Positions 16,490 to 25,000 of a stretch of DNA of 64,000 nt are shown here, piece by piece. This DNA comes from Lachnospiraceae bacterium (GTDB lineage Bacteria; Bacillota; Clostridia; Lachnospirales; Lachnospiraceae): the NCBI GenBank assembly GCA_022845895.1, contig AP025573.1, forward strand, positions 1,150,501 to 1,214,500, written 5' to 3'. The notes under the pieces are model-generated. The model was not told the origin of the DNA. It did not search any database and saw only the letters and a list, made by a program, of their open reading frames with translations. Numbering within the stretch: the stretch's first letter is position 1; every line of letters starts with the position of its first letter. Made by a program: the position numbers and the translations under genes.

Positions 16490-18964
16490 TCACGCTTTGG
16501 TCCCCGCTACTTCATCCGGTCTTGTGGTAAGCACGCTGTACAACAGTGTGTCCTTCGGGAAGTGGTCCACAAAGGGGATGATCACATTTCCAAAGAACAA
16601 AAGCCCCTCGCCGGGACCAGAATGGGTCACATAGGAAAGCTGGTGCGGGGAAATTCCCAACTGCTTTGCCAAAATCTGACGGTCTCCCTGGGCCTGGTTG
16701 AGCATATAGATAAAGTCCGAGTTCTCAAAAATGTTCTCGATCTCACGGGAAGCCAGAAGGTCCTTGACGTTCTGCGTTAAACCTGATGGGATTCCGCCCC
16801 ATTTACGGAAGCGTTTCCAGATCTCCACGCTGAAACTTCCTGTCTGCCCTTTCAAAAGAAGGTGGAATTCGTCAATATAGAACCAGGTTGTTTTATGTTT
16901 GGAACGGTTGGCCGTGACACGGTTCCACACCGCATCCTGCATGATCAAAAGCCCGATTTCCTTTAAGGCTTTTCCCAGTGATTTAAGCTGGAAACACAGT
17001 ACCCGGTGTTGATCCATCTGGATATTGGAACGGTGGTTGAACACGTTAAGGGAACCATTGACATAGATTTCCAGCGCCGTTGCGATATTCTGTGCCTCCG
17101 GTTCAGACTGTTTCAAAAGCAGCTCGTAAAGATCGCCTAAGATCGGCATATTTTCCGGGCATGGGTCCTGCAGGTATTCCCGGTACACCAGTCTGGTACA
17201 ACGGTCGATGATCGTCCTTTCGATAGGAGAAAGCCCTTCTTTGCCGCCGATGATAAGGTCACACAGCGACAGGATAAAATCACTTTTCAAAGTGATCGGG
17301 TTTTCATCATCGGAATAATCCAGATTGATGTCCATCGGGTTGATGTAGTTCGTGGAAGTAGGGGAAATATCAATGACCTGCCCCTGGGAACCGAACTGCT
17401 GTACCAGCGGCCCATACTCATTTTCCGGGTCAGCGATAATGATGTCGTCCTCCGTCAGAAGGAACACATTGACGATCTCACGCTTGGCAGAGAAAGATTT
17501 GCCGCTTCCTGGGGTACCGAGAAACAGTCCATTGGGGTTTTTCAGCGTTTTTCTGTTCGCCATGATCAGGTTATTGGAAAGGGCGTTCAGGCCGTAATAC
17601 AACGCCTCGCCCTCCTGGAACAATTCACAGGTGGTAAACGGTACAAAAATCGCTGTGCTGCTGGTCGTAAGCCCGCGCTCAATTTCAATCTGGTTCGTAC
17701 CAAGAGCAAGCGAGGACATAAGCCCCTGTTCCTGCTGGTAATCCAGCCGTTTTAAGGCACAGTTGTATTTCTGTGCCACACCCGAAGCAGCAAAAATATC
17801 ATTGAACAGTTTTTGGCGTTTGGCAGCGATATTTTCCACCAGTACCGTTACAAGGAACATGCGCTCATTACGGCTTTGTAAATCCTGCAAAAGATTTTTG
17901 GCTTCCTCTCCATAGGTGGCAAGGTCGGTGGGAATGATGTCCATGTCATACCCTGATCTAACCGCTTTCTTTTGTTCCTCAATGGTCATTTTCTGCAGGT
18001 CCGACATTTTGCGCTTGATGTTTCGGATCGCCTGTGCCTGGTCGATAGACTGGATATGCAGGTTGACGGTCACGGCGTCGTTTAAGTCAAGAAGATCCGC
18101 TAAAAGCCGGTCGGTAAGCTCCGGCGCCAAAATCTGCAAAAAGGAGACAGCACCGGAATGATCGCCTACCCGGAATGTCTTTCCATCCTTTGAAAAAGAC
18201 AGCCCGGATGGTGAAATGAAATCTTTGGTGGAAAGACCAGTCTTAGGCAGATCCGACCACTGGAAATGAAACTTTTCCTGACCGTCCGGGTGAAGCTGGC
18301 TGTGAAGAAGCTCCAGACGTTCCAGTCCGTTTAAGGATCTTGCCTGTACTCCCAGAGTTTTGAAATTTGCCAGCACATCCGTTTCAATGCGTTCCAGACG
18401 CATTTTTGCAGTACGCAGGTCATCCGCCTCAATCCCGAAGGTAATGTATTTGCGCTTGGTGAGACCGTTATTTCCTTTCTGCAACTGGTTCTTTAACATA
18501 TCCCCGTATTCCCTGCGGATTCCGTCATACTCGTCGCCGCGGGGAGGAATGTCAATGCTTCTGGTAAAATCCTGCATATTGGCCCGCTGGTTGATAAAGG
18601 TAAGCTGCACATGGATCGAGGCGTCGAAGTAATTTAAGAAATCACAATACCCCTCGAAAATCTGTGCTTTATCATCTGCCTGTGCAAGCTGATAGTTAAT
18701 ATCAAAAAACTGCACTGTTTTGGTGTAAAGGGTATCGGTCAGCCGGCAGATCCCATCCCGGTACATTTCACGGTAGGGAATGCTCTGCTGGACCGTCTGC
18801 GGGGCATCTGCTTTCAGTCCGGCAAAAAAGCCGCCTTTTTTAGACGGCTTGGAACGGGCAGACTTAGTTTTTCCCTGCTTTGCATCGGCTCTGGTCTTTT
18901 TGGCCTGCCTGATATTTTTTTGCAGACGCTTTTCCTGAGCTTCCTGCTGCTTGTTTTTTGGCAA
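16490..18964 (-). CDS. virB4: VirB4/TraE-type type IV secretion ATPase
   Basis: Conjugation ATPase of 824 residues that powers assembly and substrate passage at the membrane. The Walker A motif LGTPGSGKSF is near residue 485, and Walker B is in TTWFYIDEFHLLLKG. The N-terminal region is basic and lysine-rich, as usual for the Gram-positive versions. The first 101 bases overlap the end of the PrgI gene, an unusually long overlap for co-transcribed genes. No frame damage is seen. Confidence 0.96.
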   Translation of the reverse strand: MPKNKQQEAQEKRLQKNIRQAKKTRADAKQGKTKSARSKPSKKGGFFAGLKADAPQTVQQSIPYREMYRDGICRLTDTLYTKTVQFFDINYQLAQADDKAQIFEGYCDFLNYFDASIHVQLTFINQRANMQDFTRSIDIPPRGDEYDGIRREYGDMLKNQLQKGNNGLTKRKYITFGIEADDLRTAKMRLERIETDVLANFKTLGVQARSLNGLERLELLHSQLHPDGQEKFHFQWSDLPKTGLSTKDFISPSGLSFSKDGKTFRVGDHSGAVSFLQILAPELTDRLLADLLDLNDAVTVNLHIQSIDQAQAIRNIKRKMSDLQKMTIEEQKKAVRSGYDMDIIPTDLATYGEEAKNLLQDLQSRNERMFLVTVLVENIAAKRQKLFNDIFAASGVAQKYNCALKRLDYQQEQGLMSSLALGTNQIEIERGLTTSSTAIFVPFTTCELFQEGEALYYGLNALSNNLIMANRKTLKNPNGLFLGTPGSGKSFSAKREIVNVFLLTEDDIIIADPENEYGPLVQQFGSQGQVIDISPTSTNYINPMDINLDYSDDENPITLKSDFILSLCDLIIGGKEGLSPIERTIIDRCTRLVYREYLQDPCPENMPILGDLYELLLKQSEPEAQNIATALEIYVNGSLNVFNHRSNIQMDQHRVLCFQLKSLGKALKEIGLLIMQDAVWNRVTANRSKHKTTWFYIDEFHLLLKGQTGSFSVEIWKRFRKWGGIPSGLTQNVKDLLASREIENIFENSDFIYMLNQAQGDRQILAKQLGISPHQLSYVTHSGPGEGLLFFGNVIIPFVDHFPKDTLLYSVLTTRPDEVAGTKA

Positions 18965-19298
18965 TCTTTGTAACCTCCTTCTTTGACATAGATTTATACA
19001 GGTTATCCGTCCTGTATGGACGGTCCTTCGGCCAGAGCTTATAACGGAGCCGGTTCTTCAAGATCTTTTCTGCCGGCTGCCCGTCACGCTCATACATGGC
19101 GAAGAAGAAAAAGGGCATCATCAGCCCAATCATCAAAAGTACAGCCGCCGAATTGCCGATCGCCCCGCGGGTAAAGAAATACACCGGAAGGCCGACAAGC
19201 CCGGCAAGGCTGAAACAAATAAGCTGGCGCTTCGTCAGATTAAAGGCCAGCTTGGTCTTAACTTTGGTTAAATCCTTTGGTACAGGTACATAAGGCAC
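18864..19298 (-). CDS. PrgI family membrane protein
   Basis: Protein of 144 residues starting MPYVPVPKDLTKVKTK with two membrane helices (about residues 28-70) and a basic C-terminal tail. PrgI family proteins sit immediately before VirB4 in Gram-positive conjugation systems and correspond to VirB3-like inner-membrane components. The basic tail (KKQAAGSSGKASAKKYQ) is encoded in the 101-bp overlap with virB4. The ribosome site before 19298 is weak but present (AAAGGGG). Confidence 0.9.
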   Translation of the reverse strand: MPYVPVPKDLTKVKTKLAFNLTKRQLICFSLAGLVGLPVYFFTRGAIGNSAAVLLMIGLMMPFFFFAMYERDGQPAEKILKNRLRYKLWPKDRPYRTDNLYKSMSKKEVTKIAKKQAAGSSGKASAKKYQAGQKDQSRCKAGKN

Positions 19299-19304
19299 TT
19301 AAAA

Positions 19305-19862
19305 TCACCCCTTTCGCTCCGGCATAGTCAGCGTACAGTTCACTTCATTACCCCATACATCCCAGCCGGGTGTCTTTTGTCTTGCAAACAGCTCCACTCT
19401 GGGCTGATCGCCCATGAGTTTTACGATCTTATCCCGCACCTCGTCCGGTTTCTTGCTGTGCTGCTCAATATGGGAGATCACAAACTGATGGATTCCAGCA
19501 CACTGGCGTTTCGGACGGCCTCTGGTTGCCAGCAGGCAGACCTCCGCGTTTGAGCGAGTCCAAAAGCCCATGCCATAAAACCAGCTATCCGCTTTCCGGT
19601 TCTGTTTGAGCCATAGAAAAGCCAGCGTTTTATATTTGAACCCCCAGGCGTCGATCACCCGGAAGGCTTCATTGAGCTGTGGGAAGGTTGCCCACAGAAA
19701 AAGGGCGCTGTCTTTTGCGGCAAGCTCCGATACCGGCAGGGCACAGATTTCTTCAATGCTCATTGTGGGGTAATGGTTTTCCGCAACGCCGCTTCCATGT
19801 TTCCTGTCATAATGCCAGGGCGGATCGGCATAGATAATGCCGTACTGTTTCGTTTCCGGCAT
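19305..19862 (-). CDS. MT-A70 family adenine methyltransferase
   Basis: Protein of 185 residues with the catalytic motif DPPWHYDRKHG near the N-terminus and SAM-binding features (AEVCLLATRG; KPDEVRDKIVKLMG), typical of phage and ICE MT-A70 methyltransferases that put N6-methyl on adenine in DNA. It lies inside the transfer operon between SpoVG and PrgI, so it could methylate ICE DNA and protect it from restriction in the recipient. The start overlaps the spoVG stop (TAATG). Specificity cannot be read from sequence. Confidence 0.92.
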   Translation of the reverse strand: MPETKQYGIIYADPPWHYDRKHGSGVAENHYPTMSIEEICALPVSELAAKDSALFLWATFPQLNEAFRVIDAWGFKYKTLAFLWLKQNRKADSWFYGMGFWTRSNAEVCLLATRGRPKRQCAGIHQFVISHIEQHSKKPDEVRDKIVKLMGDQPRVELFARQKTPGWDVWGNEVNCTLTMPERKG

Positions 19863-20314
19863 TAGCGAGCCTGCTCATTCTTAGATGGGGCAGGTTTAGT
19901 CGGCTGTTCTTTGACCTTACCGGCATTTTCCTTCAATGCACCGGTCAGGGAAGGCTTTTCCGCAGCTCCCTTTGTTGCTTCAAGAGTTGCCTGCAAATTT
20001 TCAATAGCCTGCCCGTACCCATCGATCAGGGCATCGTTGAGCTGCTTGCGGAACTCTGCCGTAACCGGCCAGCAGACATCTTTCCAGTTGCCTCCCTTAT
20101 CCTGGGTTGCGGGCATATTGACATACAGCCCCTTTTCACTGGAACAGATACGGAAACCGTCAATCTTAAAGCATCCGCCAATCGTAACATTGGCAAACGC
20201 CAGCAGGTTTCCCATTGGGGCGATTGGACGCACGCGGACATCCAGCTTCATGCCGTTTGCCATTTCCGGCGTCTGTGTCTCCGGCGCCATTTTTTCTGTA
20301 TTGGTTTTACTCAT
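19862..20314 (-). CDS. SpoVG-like DNA/RNA-binding protein
   Basis: Protein of 150 residues with a SpoVG core (LDVRVRPIAPMGNLLAFANVT; DGFRICSSEKGLYVNMP), a family that binds nucleic acids and regulates cell processes. ICE versions are extended. Here the C-terminal tail AEKPSLTGALKEN places a PSL motif with its serine 29 residues from the end, like five other ICE proteins in this window. It lies between the TrbL-like and methyltransferase genes. AGGAGG precedes ATG 20314. Confidence 0.88.
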   Translation of the reverse strand: MSKTNTEKMAPETQTPEMANGMKLDVRVRPIAPMGNLLAFANVTIGGCFKIDGFRICSSEKGLYVNMPATQDKGGNWKDVCWPVTAEFRKQLNDALIDGYGQAIENLQATLEATKGAAEKPSLTGALKENAGKVKEQPTKPAPSKNEQAR

Positions 20315-20352
20315 ATATAAAATCCTCCTTTTTAGAATTGGTTTTGTTCATG

Positions 20353-21216
20353 CTATCTTGCATTAAATATGGATTTGGATAACGAACCTGTCTTAAACAG
20401 GGCAAAGGCCAGCAGCACCGTATAACCCGCCGTTCCCCAGATCGCGCCGTGCACATCGCCGGACGATGGGATAGACTGGACCAGCACTGCATAAATGGCA
20501 ACACAGATCAGGATCAAAAAACCCTGAAAACCCAGGGCAAAAAGGGAACGCAGATACCCAGTTCCCATTTGTCCCCATTCCCGGTTTGCCATTGTGGAAA
20601 ACGGGATCGGTGCAAGGCTCACGGTTAAATAAATCTCGATCATACGGCCATATACAATGACAAAGATCACGATGGACAGTACCCACATACACAGATTGAT
20701 GATGTTGGTTTCCAGCCACAGTCCAATCAGTTCCCACATTCCCATTGCTTCAAGCTGGGTTTCCAGATCAGACAACGCCGCCTGCACATCCAGGTTCCCG
20801 TTTATGACACCGGCACTTTGCGACACCACATTTTGGGCCACATCAAAGACCGCCATCACAATCGTAAAACAGTTGGTGAGCAGGTAAGTGGCAACAAAAG
20901 TCTTGAAAATCCACTTGAAGATGTTGAATGTATCGAATTCGTGCATGTTGTTCTTTTCGAGAATCATCTGGATCAGTTCATACACAAGAACAAAGGTAAG
21001 GATCATGCCCGCAATGGGAATGACGACGGTTTCCGAAAGATTCTGGATCATGGAAAACACGCCGCCATTCCAGTCCTGCGGGGTCTGACCTACCTGATTT
21101 GCCACATCCGCAACCTGGTTGTTGACGGAGTTGAAAATACTGGTGTACTGTCCGGTGATCGCATCGATCAGGCCCTCTTTAATCCAGTCTGTTATCCATT
21201 CAAACAGACTGCCCAT
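20353..21216 (-). CDS. VirB6/TrbL-like polytopic membrane protein
   Basis: Protein of 287 residues with at least five hydrophobic segments (for example VVIPIAGMILTFVLVYELI and INLCMWVLSIVIFVIVYG) after an amphipathic N-terminus. Its position after Maff2 and before SpoVG/PrgI/VirB4 matches the TrbL/VirB6 channel protein of Gram-positive conjugation systems. It probably forms the inner-membrane part of the channel. Confidence 0.88.
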   Translation of the reverse strand: MGSLFEWITDWIKEGLIDAITGQYTSIFNSVNNQVADVANQVGQTPQDWNGGVFSMIQNLSETVVIPIAGMILTFVLVYELIQMILEKNNMHEFDTFNIFKWIFKTFVATYLLTNCFTIVMAVFDVAQNVVSQSAGVINGNLDVQAALSDLETQLEAMGMWELIGLWLETNIINLCMWVLSIVIFVIVYGRMIEIYLTVSLAPIPFSTMANREWGQMGTGYLRSLFALGFQGFLILICVAIYAVLVQSIPSSGDVHGAIWGTAGYTVLLAFALFKTGSLSKSIFNAR

Positions 21217-21226
21217 AAGTCAGCCC

Positions 21227-21442
21227 TTAACCGAACAGGCCGGAAAGCAGCGGGATCAGCGTTGCACCAACCAGAGCGATACCTCCGCCTGCCATAAGCT
21301 GCTTGATCCCCTGGGATTTTGCACCTGGGTTATCATTTCCGTAACCTTCGAGAAGGTTTACAACACCCCATGCGCCCAGACCTGCGCCCAGGGCGATCAC
21401 AAGGATCTTCAAAGTATCAATCGCGCTTGCAAAAAATGCCAT
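21227..21442 (-). CDS. Maff2 family small membrane protein
   Basis: Protein of 71 residues with two hydrophobic helices joined by a glycine-rich polar turn (LVIALGAGLGAWGVVNLL; GGGIALVGATLIPLLSG). Maff2 proteins are constant partners of VirD4 and TrbL in Tn1549-like elements; the size and topology recall a VirB2-type pilin, which is inference. AAAGGAGG lies 5-6 nt before the ATG. A strong terminator separates it from virD4 upstream. Confidence 0.88.
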   Translation of the reverse strand: MAFFASAIDTLKILVIALGAGLGAWGVVNLLEGYGNDNPGAKSQGIKQLMAGGGIALVGATLIPLLSGLFG

Positions 21443-21503
21443 AATGTTCCTCCTTTAATTTCAGAAATTTTAATTTGTGATATGGCCGTATCAGGCCGGA
21501 AAC

Positions 21504-21558
21504 AAAAAAAGCCGCCGCACTGTTTTAGAAAAAAATCTGTTTCAAACAGCACGGCGGC
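21504..21558 (-). terminator. Strong intrinsic terminator between virD4 and maff2
   Basis: A long GC-rich stem (GCCGCCG with CGGCGGC, extended by CTGTTT/AAACAG) and a loop of about 18 nt, followed on the minus strand by TTTTTTT. It lies between two transfer genes read in the same direction. Confidence 0.85.
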
Positions 21559-21686
21559 ATGGGGCAGGAAAAATCCTGCGGTTATTTACTTTTCAGGGAG
21601 AATCACGAATCCTCAAAAAAACCTCCTTTCATCGTGACAAAAACAAAGCCTGCTGGGGCGTCATGCTTTGACAGGCAGGAACAACT

Positions 21687-22514
21687 CTATAAAGTCTGGG
21701 AAGCCAGATCTTCGGCTGTGACTTCATAATTACGGTATCGTTCACCGGGACGCATCGGCATCCGGGTAGAAAGAAACTTTTCGATATTAAAAGCATTCTT
21801 CTCATTAAAATCGGAAAGCAGTTTGTAATTTGGGTGTTTGGTTATATCATATTTCCGGGAGAGGAACGGCCGCACACCCCTAATCTGCAGCAGACATTTG
21901 CCCCCGTCCATAACTGCCAGTTCATCCACCGACATCAGATCCTTTCCCAGCTTTTGAAAATTTTGTCCATGGGATTCCTGATTGCCCTTTGTGACACTGG
22001 TGTTATACAGGTCGATAGTCTCTTTCCCTAATAGGGAGTTCCAGCTTTTTAAGGTGGTTTCTTCTTTGCCTCCTAAGAAAAGGGAGGCGTCACAGTTACC
22101 GATGATGGTGTCCATGTTGTCTTTATATAGGGCTTTGAGCTGACTTTGCGCCTGCAGCACCAGGCAGGCAGAGATCTCACGGCTTCGGATGGTCGCCATA
22201 AGACGCTCCAGGTTCGGGATCTGCCCGATATTTGCCGCCTCGTCGATCAGGCAGCGCACATGGATGGGAAGCCTGCCCCCATACACATCATCCGCCCGCT
22301 CGCACAAGCGGTTAAACAAAATGGAATAGATCAGACTGATCAAAAATGCAAAGGTTCCGTCCGTATCACTCATAATAAGGAAAAGAGCAGTCCGTTCATC
22401 TCCCAGCATATCCAGATCCAGTTCGTCATACATGGTAATTTCCCTGACTTCTTTAATGTCAAAAGGAGCCAGTCTGGAAGCACAGGAAATAAGGATCGAC
22501 TTCGCTGTTTTTCC
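21687..22514 (-). pseudogene. virD4: Coupling protein VirD4/TraG, C-terminal half (split by element)
   Basis: This half begins at the junction with the inserted element: read from 22,514 the frame gives GKTAKSILISC, then LAPFDIKEVREI, then the body from 22,433. It carries the Walker B motif (VRCLIDEAANIG) and the C-terminal ATPase motifs (TIRSREISACLVLQAQSQ). The N-terminal half with Walker A lies at 40,256-41,274. A methionine codon at 22,433 could start a 248-residue fragment but has no clear ribosome site. The two halves join in frame if 22,515-40,257 is removed, giving about 614 residues, normal for the family. Confidence 0.95.
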
Positions 22515-22566
22515 AGAGACAAATTGTCAAGGACTTTTTAATCAAATTCACAAAAATCTACAAAAA

Positions 22567-22600
22567 AGGTGCCAGAAGCACTGTATGGCTCCTGACACCT
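22567..22600 (-). terminator. Intrinsic terminator at the left end of the element
   Basis: AGGTGCCAGAAGC pairs with GGCTCCTGACACCT (a few mismatches) around a 7-nt loop; on the minus strand TTTTTTG follows. It ends the last leftward gene of the element before the virD4 junction. Confidence 0.75.
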
Positions 22601-22611
22601 CGTTTGATAGA

Positions 22612-22977
22612 TTACATTTTTCCGTTCAGCAGGTCTTTGCAGAGATACGCATAGTCTGGCAGCTGGTTGATATATGGCTCCCAGCGCCGCTTGATTTCGG
22701 CCAATTCCAGCGGGTCGGCTGCTTCCAGTGCATGATCGTTGCCTGTCATATATAAAACATCCGTAGCTACATCGTCCAAACACCTGTAACAGAGATCGGC
22801 GGCAGATTCGATTCTGATACCGGTATCCACATAGACTGGATTTACGCCAATCGCCAGCCAGACATAGCCTACCTTGTCCGACCAGAGCAGTTCAAAATCA
22901 GGGCTTTGCCGCAGATGTTCCGCAAAGACCTCCTTTACTCGCTCAATTTCATGCTTCTCTTTTTCTGTGTAAAGCAT
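22612..22977 (-). CDS. Hypothetical element protein (121 aa)
   Basis: An acidic, helical protein starting MLYTEKEKHEIERVKEVFAE, with no signal peptide or membrane segment. Tn4451-like elements often carry a gene of this kind near the TnpW end, but I cannot name a function. ATG at 22,977 has AGGAGG 8 nt upstream, which sets the start; the frame runs a little further up without a ribosome site. It is the last leftward gene before the element end, followed by a terminator. Confidence 0.75.
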   Translation of the reverse strand: MLYTEKEKHEIERVKEVFAEHLRQSPDFELLWSDKVGYVWLAIGVNPVYVDTGIRIESAADLCYRCLDDVATDVLYMTGNDHALEAADPLELAEIKRRWEPYINQLPDYAYLCKDLLNGKM

Positions 22978-23054
22978 TTTCGTGTCCTCCTTGACAAAAA
23001 TTTTGGTGCGAACCATCATCAGTTTAGCACAAGGCGGCTTCGTTTATCAGTCTG

Positions 23055-23249
23055 TCACATCTGCTGAATTTCATTTTTGAGCATACGCTTGATTTTATCG
23101 CTCATGGTTTCTGTGCTGGTATTGCTGAAATGGACATGAACCTTGTAGGTTGTCTTACCGATTTTCTTTACCATCGCTGGCGTGTTTTCCGGCGCTCTGG
23201 ACGCAGTAGCGGCGTCTGCCACCTGCATAGTACGGGGTTCTCTGTTCAT
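23055..23249 (-). CDS. tnpW: TnpW-like transposon protein
   Basis: Small protein of 64 residues with the core KKIGKTTYKVHVHFSNTS followed by TETMSDKIKRML, which matches the TnpW family found in Tn4451-like elements. Its function is unknown. GGAGCG lies just before the ATG. It comes after the DnaC-like gene in the leftward direction and is probably co-transcribed with it. Confidence 0.85.
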   Translation of the reverse strand: MNREPRTMQVADAATASRAPENTPAMVKKIGKTTYKVHVHFSNTSTETMSDKIKRMLKNEIQQM

Positions 23250-23292
23250 GGCGCTCCTTTCTCCGAACGGGTCTGTGCCGCCCGGTAAAAAA

Positions 23293-24156
23293 TCAGTCTT
23301 GCTTACTGTTTACAATGTCTTTTGCTGCCTGTCGGGTAGCACCGGCATTTTCTTCCCGGAAATTCTTCCCGTCAAAAAGAATCGGCGCACACCGTTCCAA
23401 AATACGGTCATAGATACGGGCGTGGGCCAGATCAGGCGGGTTTTTCAGCTCGGACAGTTTCATGTTTGTTGTGATAATCATGGGCCTGCGGCTGCGGTAG
23501 CGGCTGTCGATGACGAAAAACATCTGCTCCATAGCATATTCGGTACTGCGCTCTACTCCCAGATCGTCAATGATAAGCAGGTCGTACTCATCAAAGCTGG
23601 CGATAAAGTCGGCCCTGTCCTCGGAAAACATCCCCGTCAGGCGGTTCAGGATGGTGGGAAAGTTCGTCATCAGCACCGGCACATCCCGGTCAAGCAGGGC
23701 GTTGGCGATACATCCGGCGAAAAAAGATTTGCCGGTTCCCACATCCCCGAACAACAGCAGGCCGGTGTTGTTTTTATATGCCTCCTTCCAGTTCTCCACA
23801 TAGGCGCGGGCCTTGTCCATCAATGGGTTTTTGCCGTTGTCGTTGGCAAAGGTGTAGTCATAGAGATAGCGGTCTTGCAAACCCTGTGCCTTTCGGCGTT
23901 TGATACGCTCCATGCGGCGCTGCCGTTCTTCAGCAGCCTTGCGCTGCTCCTCAGCCTCCCTCTGGCACTGGCAGATGCAGCGCGGCATAAAGTAGCCGGA
24001 TTTCCCAAAGCATGGCACAACGGTCTGCCTCTGGCCGCCGCACTTCTTACAGTGAATGAGACCGTCTGCCGGGTCTATGTACTCGTCCCCGGCCAGTTCC
24101 ACACCGGCGGCTGCCTTGTCGATCAGCGCCCGGATTTCTGCGGTAATCTCAATCAT
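23293..24156 (-). CDS. DnaC-like AAA+ helicase loader
   Basis: ATPase of 287 residues of the DnaC/IstB-like family that loads the replicative helicase. There is a Cys cluster at the N-terminus (CKKCGG, then CICQC), a Walker A motif LLFGDVGTGKSFFAG, and Walker B in YDLLIIDDLGVERS. It starts inside the stop of the replication-initiator gene (ATGA-type overlap), so the two are coupled. Together they probably allow the excised circle to replicate. Confidence 0.93.
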   Translation of the reverse strand: MIEITAEIRALIDKAAAGVELAGDEYIDPADGLIHCKKCGGQRQTVVPCFGKSGYFMPRCICQCQREAEEQRKAAEERQRRMERIKRRKAQGLQDRYLYDYTFANDNGKNPLMDKARAYVENWKEAYKNNTGLLLFGDVGTGKSFFAGCIANALLDRDVPVLMTNFPTILNRLTGMFSEDRADFIASFDEYDLLIIDDLGVERSTEYAMEQMFFVIDSRYRSRRPMIITTNMKLSELKNPPDLAHARIYDRILERCAPILFDGKNFREENAGATRQAAKDIVNSKQD

Positions 24157-24887
24157 ACGGTTTCATCCTCCTTTACGCTGTAATCCCGGTTGCGTGAGGG
24201 TGTGCCAGCTTTTTTAGCGTCCTCACCGGCCCAGCGCCGGATGGTCGCTGCATGGCTCTGATACCGCTTGCCGGTAGAGGCCATGTACTCGGACAGCTTT
24301 TCGATGTACTGGCCCCATACGGTGGGAAAGCTGGCCTGCAAGTCTGCCATTTCCTCGTCCGTCAGGAAAACATTCTGGTAACGGCCATAGGCGCGGGCGG
24401 AGCGTCCCTTCTCTATCTCTCTCTTTATCTCTATCTCTTTCTCTATCTCTATCTCTATCTCTGGTGGACGAATGTCGGACAAATGTCCGCCGTTTGTCCG
24501 GGGCGCAGAAAGAGCCTTATTTTGGAGCCTCGCAGCCCGCTTTCGCTCAGCCTCGGTAGAGGACTGGCCGATTAAAAGTTCGATGTTGCTCATGTAGAAT
24601 GTGCCGCTGTCCAGCACTTCCACAAGGCCCAGCTTCAAAAAGATCTGCAAGGCTCTCTCCACAGTGCCGATCTGCTGGCGGGTGATGGTGGCGATCATCT
24701 GCGCCGTGTAAGGAATGTCCTCGTCAAGCTGAAGCCGTCCACCATGTTTCAGCGATTTCAGATACAGCTTGAGCAGAATGCTGGAATACAGCACACCATC
24801 CTGCATACTTTCCAGCAGCACGATGGAATCATCGTCAAAATAGTTTTCTTTGAGTTTCAGATAATAATATTTTCGATTGTCTGACAT
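24153..24887 (-). CDS. Replication initiator with phage replisome-organiser N-terminal domain
   Basis: Protein of 244 residues. The N-terminal part (RKYYYLKLKENYFDDDSIVLLE, then IATITRQQIGTVERAL) is the winged-helix replisome-organiser domain of phage and ICE initiators. A middle linker is encoded by a hexanucleotide repeat giving alternating Glu-Ile residues (EIEIEKEIEIKREIEK), followed by a DnaD-like C-terminal part. AGGAGG precedes ATG 24,887. It is coupled to the helicase-loader gene. Confidence 0.88.
   Translation of the reverse strand: MSDNRKYYYLKLKENYFDDDSIVLLESMQDGVLYSSILLKLYLKSLKHGGRLQLDEDIPYTAQMIATITRQQIGTVERALQIFLKLGLVEVLDSGTFYMSNIELLIGQSSTEAERKRAARLQNKALSAPRTNGGHLSDIRPPEIEIEIEKEIEIKREIEKGRSARAYGRYQNVFLTDEEMADLQASFPTVWGQYIEKLSEYMASTGKRYQSHAATIRRWAGEDAKKAGTPSRNRDYSVKEDETV
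24411..24463. repeat. Hexanucleotide (TATCTC) repeat inside the initiator gene
   Basis: About eight imperfect copies of a 6-bp unit, read in frame as Glu-Ile/Lys-Glu pairs. Because the unit is a multiple of three, copy-number change would alter linker length without shifting the frame. Confidence 0.85.
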
Positions 24888-25000
24888 AGGGTTCCTCCTT
24901 GGGGTTTCTCTTGGGATTCTGTACGCATTTTAAGGCCGTTTTAGGGGGCGGAAGATAAATCTATCAGCCTGCCTTTGACACCCTCGAAAAAATCCTTGAT

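Noticed and set aside
22538..22783. Minus-strand frame of 81 codons overlapping the last gene of the first element
   Set aside because: It overlaps the better supported 22,612-22,977 gene and runs through the terminator hairpin.
23182..24183. Plus-strand frame of 333 codons opposite the DnaC-like gene
   Set aside because: The opposite strand has Walker A and B motifs; this frame has no recognisable domain.
24411..24463. Short tandem repeats considered as a CRISPR array or iterons
   Set aside because: The unit is only 6 bp, without spacers, and lies inside a coding frame that explains it.
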